A stretch of 6,538 bases of DNA from JARRQB01 sp965368585 (GTDB lineage: Bacteria > Pseudomonadota > Gammaproteobacteria > Chromatiales > Chromatiaceae). The DNA is taken from positions 1 through 6,538 of the forward strand of contig CBDUNM010000215.1 of the NCBI GenBank assembly GCA_965368585.1, written 5' to 3'. Shown here piece by piece: positions 4,562 through 6,538 of the stretch; the stretch's first letter is position 1; each line of letters starts with the position of its first letter. The notes beneath the pieces were generated by a model. The model saw nothing but the letters and a program-made list of their open reading frames with translations, did not search any database and was not told where the DNA came from. The translations under genes were made by a program, and so were the position numbers.

Positions 4562-6538
4562 CTACAGCAAGCGCTCGGTGGTGGCGATCGCATAGGGCCG
4601 CCCTCGCCCATCGATCAGCGCGGTGGTAGTCAAGCCGATTCGAACCGGGTCCCCGTTGCGCTTCAGGCGCGTCGTTTCGCGATAGGAGGCATTCAACCCG
4701 TTCTGCAGATCGTCAACCATCTGATGATATTCGCTGCGTCGGTCCCGCGGCACCAGCTGCGCGATATCCATCGCTAGCGCTTCTGTCTCTGTATATCCGT
4801 AGATACGTGCGGCCGCCGGGTTCCAGGCCGTTATCGTGCCGTCGAATGTCTGCACCGTAATGGCGTCGTTCGCGTCACGCACTACGGTTGCCAAGCGGGC
4901 TTCGTGCTCGAGACTCCGATTCAACCGCTCGACGTCCTTGACCGCATCCACGTTCACGAAGGTAATGACGACCCCGTCGACGCGATTTTCCAGCGTTTTG
5001 TATGGCCGAATTCGCACCGAGTACCAATGGCCGTTTACGTCTTGCAGATCCAGTTCCTGGAGCGACATTGTGTTCAATACGTCCCTGACCAGTTCGGCAA
5101 GACTCGGTATTTCGATATTGGCCCTGATGTCGCCGATGGGACGATCCAGGTCGGTATTGATCAGGTTGAGCAGTTTTTCAGCATGCGGCGTAAACTGGCG
5201 AATGCGCAGATCCTGACTGAGCATGAGAATCGGCAGATCGACATTCGACAGCAGATTGGTGAGATCGTCGTTGGAAGCACTCAGATCTTCATTGCGCGTT
5301 TCCAACTCTTCGTTGACCGTCGCTAGCTCCTCATTGGTGGACTGCAATTCCTCCTTGGCCGTTTCCAATTCTTCGTTGGTGCTCTGCAGTTCTTCATTGG
5401 TCGATTGAATTTCCTCATTGGCGGCCTTGAGTTCCTCGTTGGCTCCTTCGAGTTCTTCAATAATGGCCCGCATGTTGCCCCGTGAGGCGGTGAGTTCCTG
5501 CTCCAGTTCGCGGATGCGCGCGGCTTTGGAGTGAGGCGCCGGCTGCTTGAACTCCGGCGCGTGGACATCCGTGGCATCTTCCAGTGCCTTCACTTCCTCG
5601 AACAAAACCAACAGGTTGTGTTCTTCGCCGACGGGACTCTGCATCGGCAGTACATGGAGATCGACCACCGCCTCCGCGCCGTTGTGGCGACAGCGAATAC
5701 CGTCCTTACCCGCGGCCACGCCCTCTTTCTCCACCTTGCTTACCGCGGCACGCAAGTCCATCGCAAACTCCTGGCGCACCAGTTTCAGCAGGTTGAGACT
5801 CGCGGCCCCGGGAATCGGGTTGAGGTAGGGTCCGTTCTCACCCAGAAAGTGCAGTATCTCCATGTTGCGATTGATAACGACGCCGGGAGGACCGTATTCA
5901 CTGAGCACCAGGCGCTCCGCCTCCTGCCGAAGATTGTCGGCGGACGGGTGCGGCATGCGATACGTGTATTCCCGGGCAATGGGCTCTGGAAGCAGGAGGC
6001 GGGAGTTGAACTCGTACGGAGACCGGCTGGCATTCGATTTCTTGGCGTAAATCTTGTTCTTATTGTCCACCAGTGCGAACAGGTCGGCGTGCCTACCCAC
6101 GGATTCGGAGGTACCCAGCATCAGATAACCATTGGGCTTCAGTGCGTAGTGAAGCAGTTCCAGGACGCGTTTTTGCAGCACGGGCCCAAGATAGATCAGC
6201 AGGTTGCGGCAACACACCAGATCCATTTTGGAGAAGGGCGGATCCTTGATTACATTTTGCACCGCGAACACGCAGCTACCCCGCACGGTCTTGTTGATTT
6301 GATAACCGGTTTTGACCTGAACGAAGAAGCGCTGCAGACGGCGTTGCTTAACCTCGTCGGCGATACTTTCCGGATACACAGCGGAACGCGCCATCTCGAT
6401 GGCGCGCGGGTCTATGTCGGTGGCAAATATCTGGAGTTGCGGGTACTTGACCCGTTCGCCCAGCAACTCCAGCAGCGCAATGGCCACAGAGTAGGCTTCT
6501 TCGCCGGTCGAGCAACCCGGCACCCAGACGCGCAGGGG
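4562..6538 (-). CDS. CheR methyltransferase-PAS fusion (C-terminal 658 aa of a probable CheB/CheR-PAS signalling protein)
   Basis: The 5' end lies beyond the right edge, and the visible part starts inside the CheR SAM-binding domain. That domain covers residues 1-165 of the fragment: VPGCSTGEEAYS (SAM motif I), IFATDID (acidic loop), NVIKDPPFSKMDLVCCRNLLIYL and YLMLGTSESVG. CheR methylates receptor glutamates using S-adenosylmethionine. A PAS-like domain follows at about 205-315 (PPGVVINRNMEILHFLGENG). A coiled coil at 340-425 has at least eight NEEL-type heptads. A second PAS at 425-535 begins near LLSNVDLPILML. A third PAS lies at 545-655 (DANDAITVQTFDGTITAWNPAA, IYGYTETEAL). In this family such fusions commonly carry an N-terminal CheB domain and sometimes a C-terminal histidine kinase. 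Here the protein ends at TTERLL, where PAS domains usually continue ERDITERK, so no kinase follows. It probably acts as a cytosolic sensor in a chemotaxis-like or two-component pathway. Confidence 0.93.
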   Translation of the reverse strand, partial: PLRVWVPGCSTGEEAYSVAIALLELLGERVKYPQLQIFATDIDPRAIEMARSAVYPESIADEVKQRRLQRFFVQVKTGYQINKTVRGSCVFAVQNVIKDPPFSKMDLVCCRNLLIYLGPVLQKRVLELLHYALKPNGYLMLGTSESVGRHADLFALVDNKNKIYAKKSNASRSPYEFNSRLLLPEPIAREYTYRMPHPSADNLRQEAERLVLSEYGPPGVVINRNMEILHFLGENGPYLNPIPGAASLNLLKLVRQEFAMDLRAAVSKVEKEGVAAGKDGIRCRHNGAEAVVDLHVLPMQSPVGEEHNLLVLFEEVKALEDATDVHAPEFKQPAPHSKAARIRELEQELTASRGNMRAIIEELEGANEELKAANEEIQSTNEELQSTNEELETAKEELQSTNEELATVNEELETRNEDLSASNDDLTNLLSNVDLPILMLSQDLRIRQFTPHAEKLLNLINTDLDRPIGDIRANIEIPSLAELVRDVLNTMSLQELDLQDVNGHWYSVRIRPYKTLENRVDGVVITFVNVDAVKDVERLNRSLEHEARLATVVRDANDAITVQTFDGTITAWNPAAARIYGYTETEALAMDIAQLVPRDRRSEYHQMVDDLQNGLNASYRETTRLKRNGDPVRIGLTTTALIDGRGRPYAIATTERLL
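5290..5458 (-). repeat. Imperfect 21-nt tandem repeats encoding the CheR-PAS coiled coil
   Basis: On the coding strand, about eight imperfect 21-nt units encode seven-residue repeats of the form (T/A)NEEL(Q/E/A)(S/T), for example STNEELQ and ETAKEEL. They form the signalling coiled coil between the first and second PAS domains. This heptad block is typical of CheB/CheR-PAS proteins, though the number of units varies and could change by slippage. Confidence 0.75.

Noticed and set aside
4383..4595. Plus-strand open frame of 70 codons over the inverted repeat
   Set aside because: It is an artefact of the palindrome. There is no ribosome site and no protein-like pattern outside the arms.

Overview
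The window is a GC-rich stretch of bacterial chromosome. The protein families (CheR-PAS fusion, Sel1 repeats, a kexin-like subtilase with a P domain, a phasin-like helical protein) suggest a proteobacterium, probably gamma- or betaproteobacterial, but nothing in it fixes a genus. I see no rRNA, tRNA, CRISPR array or transposase.

Layout from left to right. (1) At 1-343, minus strand, is the N-terminal part of a lysine- and glutamate-rich amphipathic helical protein that runs off the left edge. A candidate sigma-70-type promoter lies just upstream of it. (2) At 503-970 (or 997), minus strand, is a small protein that by eye aligns with the N-terminal prodomain of the neighbouring protease. (3) At 1107-3098, plus strand and divergent from (2), is a 663-residue S8 family (subtilisin/kexin-like) serine protease with a complete catalytic set, a propeptide-like N-terminal region, a C-terminal P domain and no signal peptide. 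(4) At 3099-4331, plus strand, is one reading frame with coding-like codon use and Sel1-repeat content, interrupted by several in-frame stops. It looks like a decayed Sel1-repeat gene. (5) At 4332-4561 is a convergent intergenic region holding a long inverted repeat (26-nt arms, 24 of 26 matching). (6) From 4562 to the right edge, minus strand, is the C-terminal 658 residues of a CheR methyltransferase fused to three PAS domains and a long heptad-repeat coiled coil.

The most interesting unit is (2)+(3). A subtilase and a free-standing homologue of its own prodomain are divergently transcribed from a roughly 110-135 bp shared region. Subtilase prodomains act as folding chaperones and inhibitors, so the small protein is a candidate trans-acting inhibitor or chaperone of the protease. 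That is inference from a by-eye alignment and gene position. The remaining genes (CheR-PAS signalling, helical granule-type protein) have no evident functional link to the pair.
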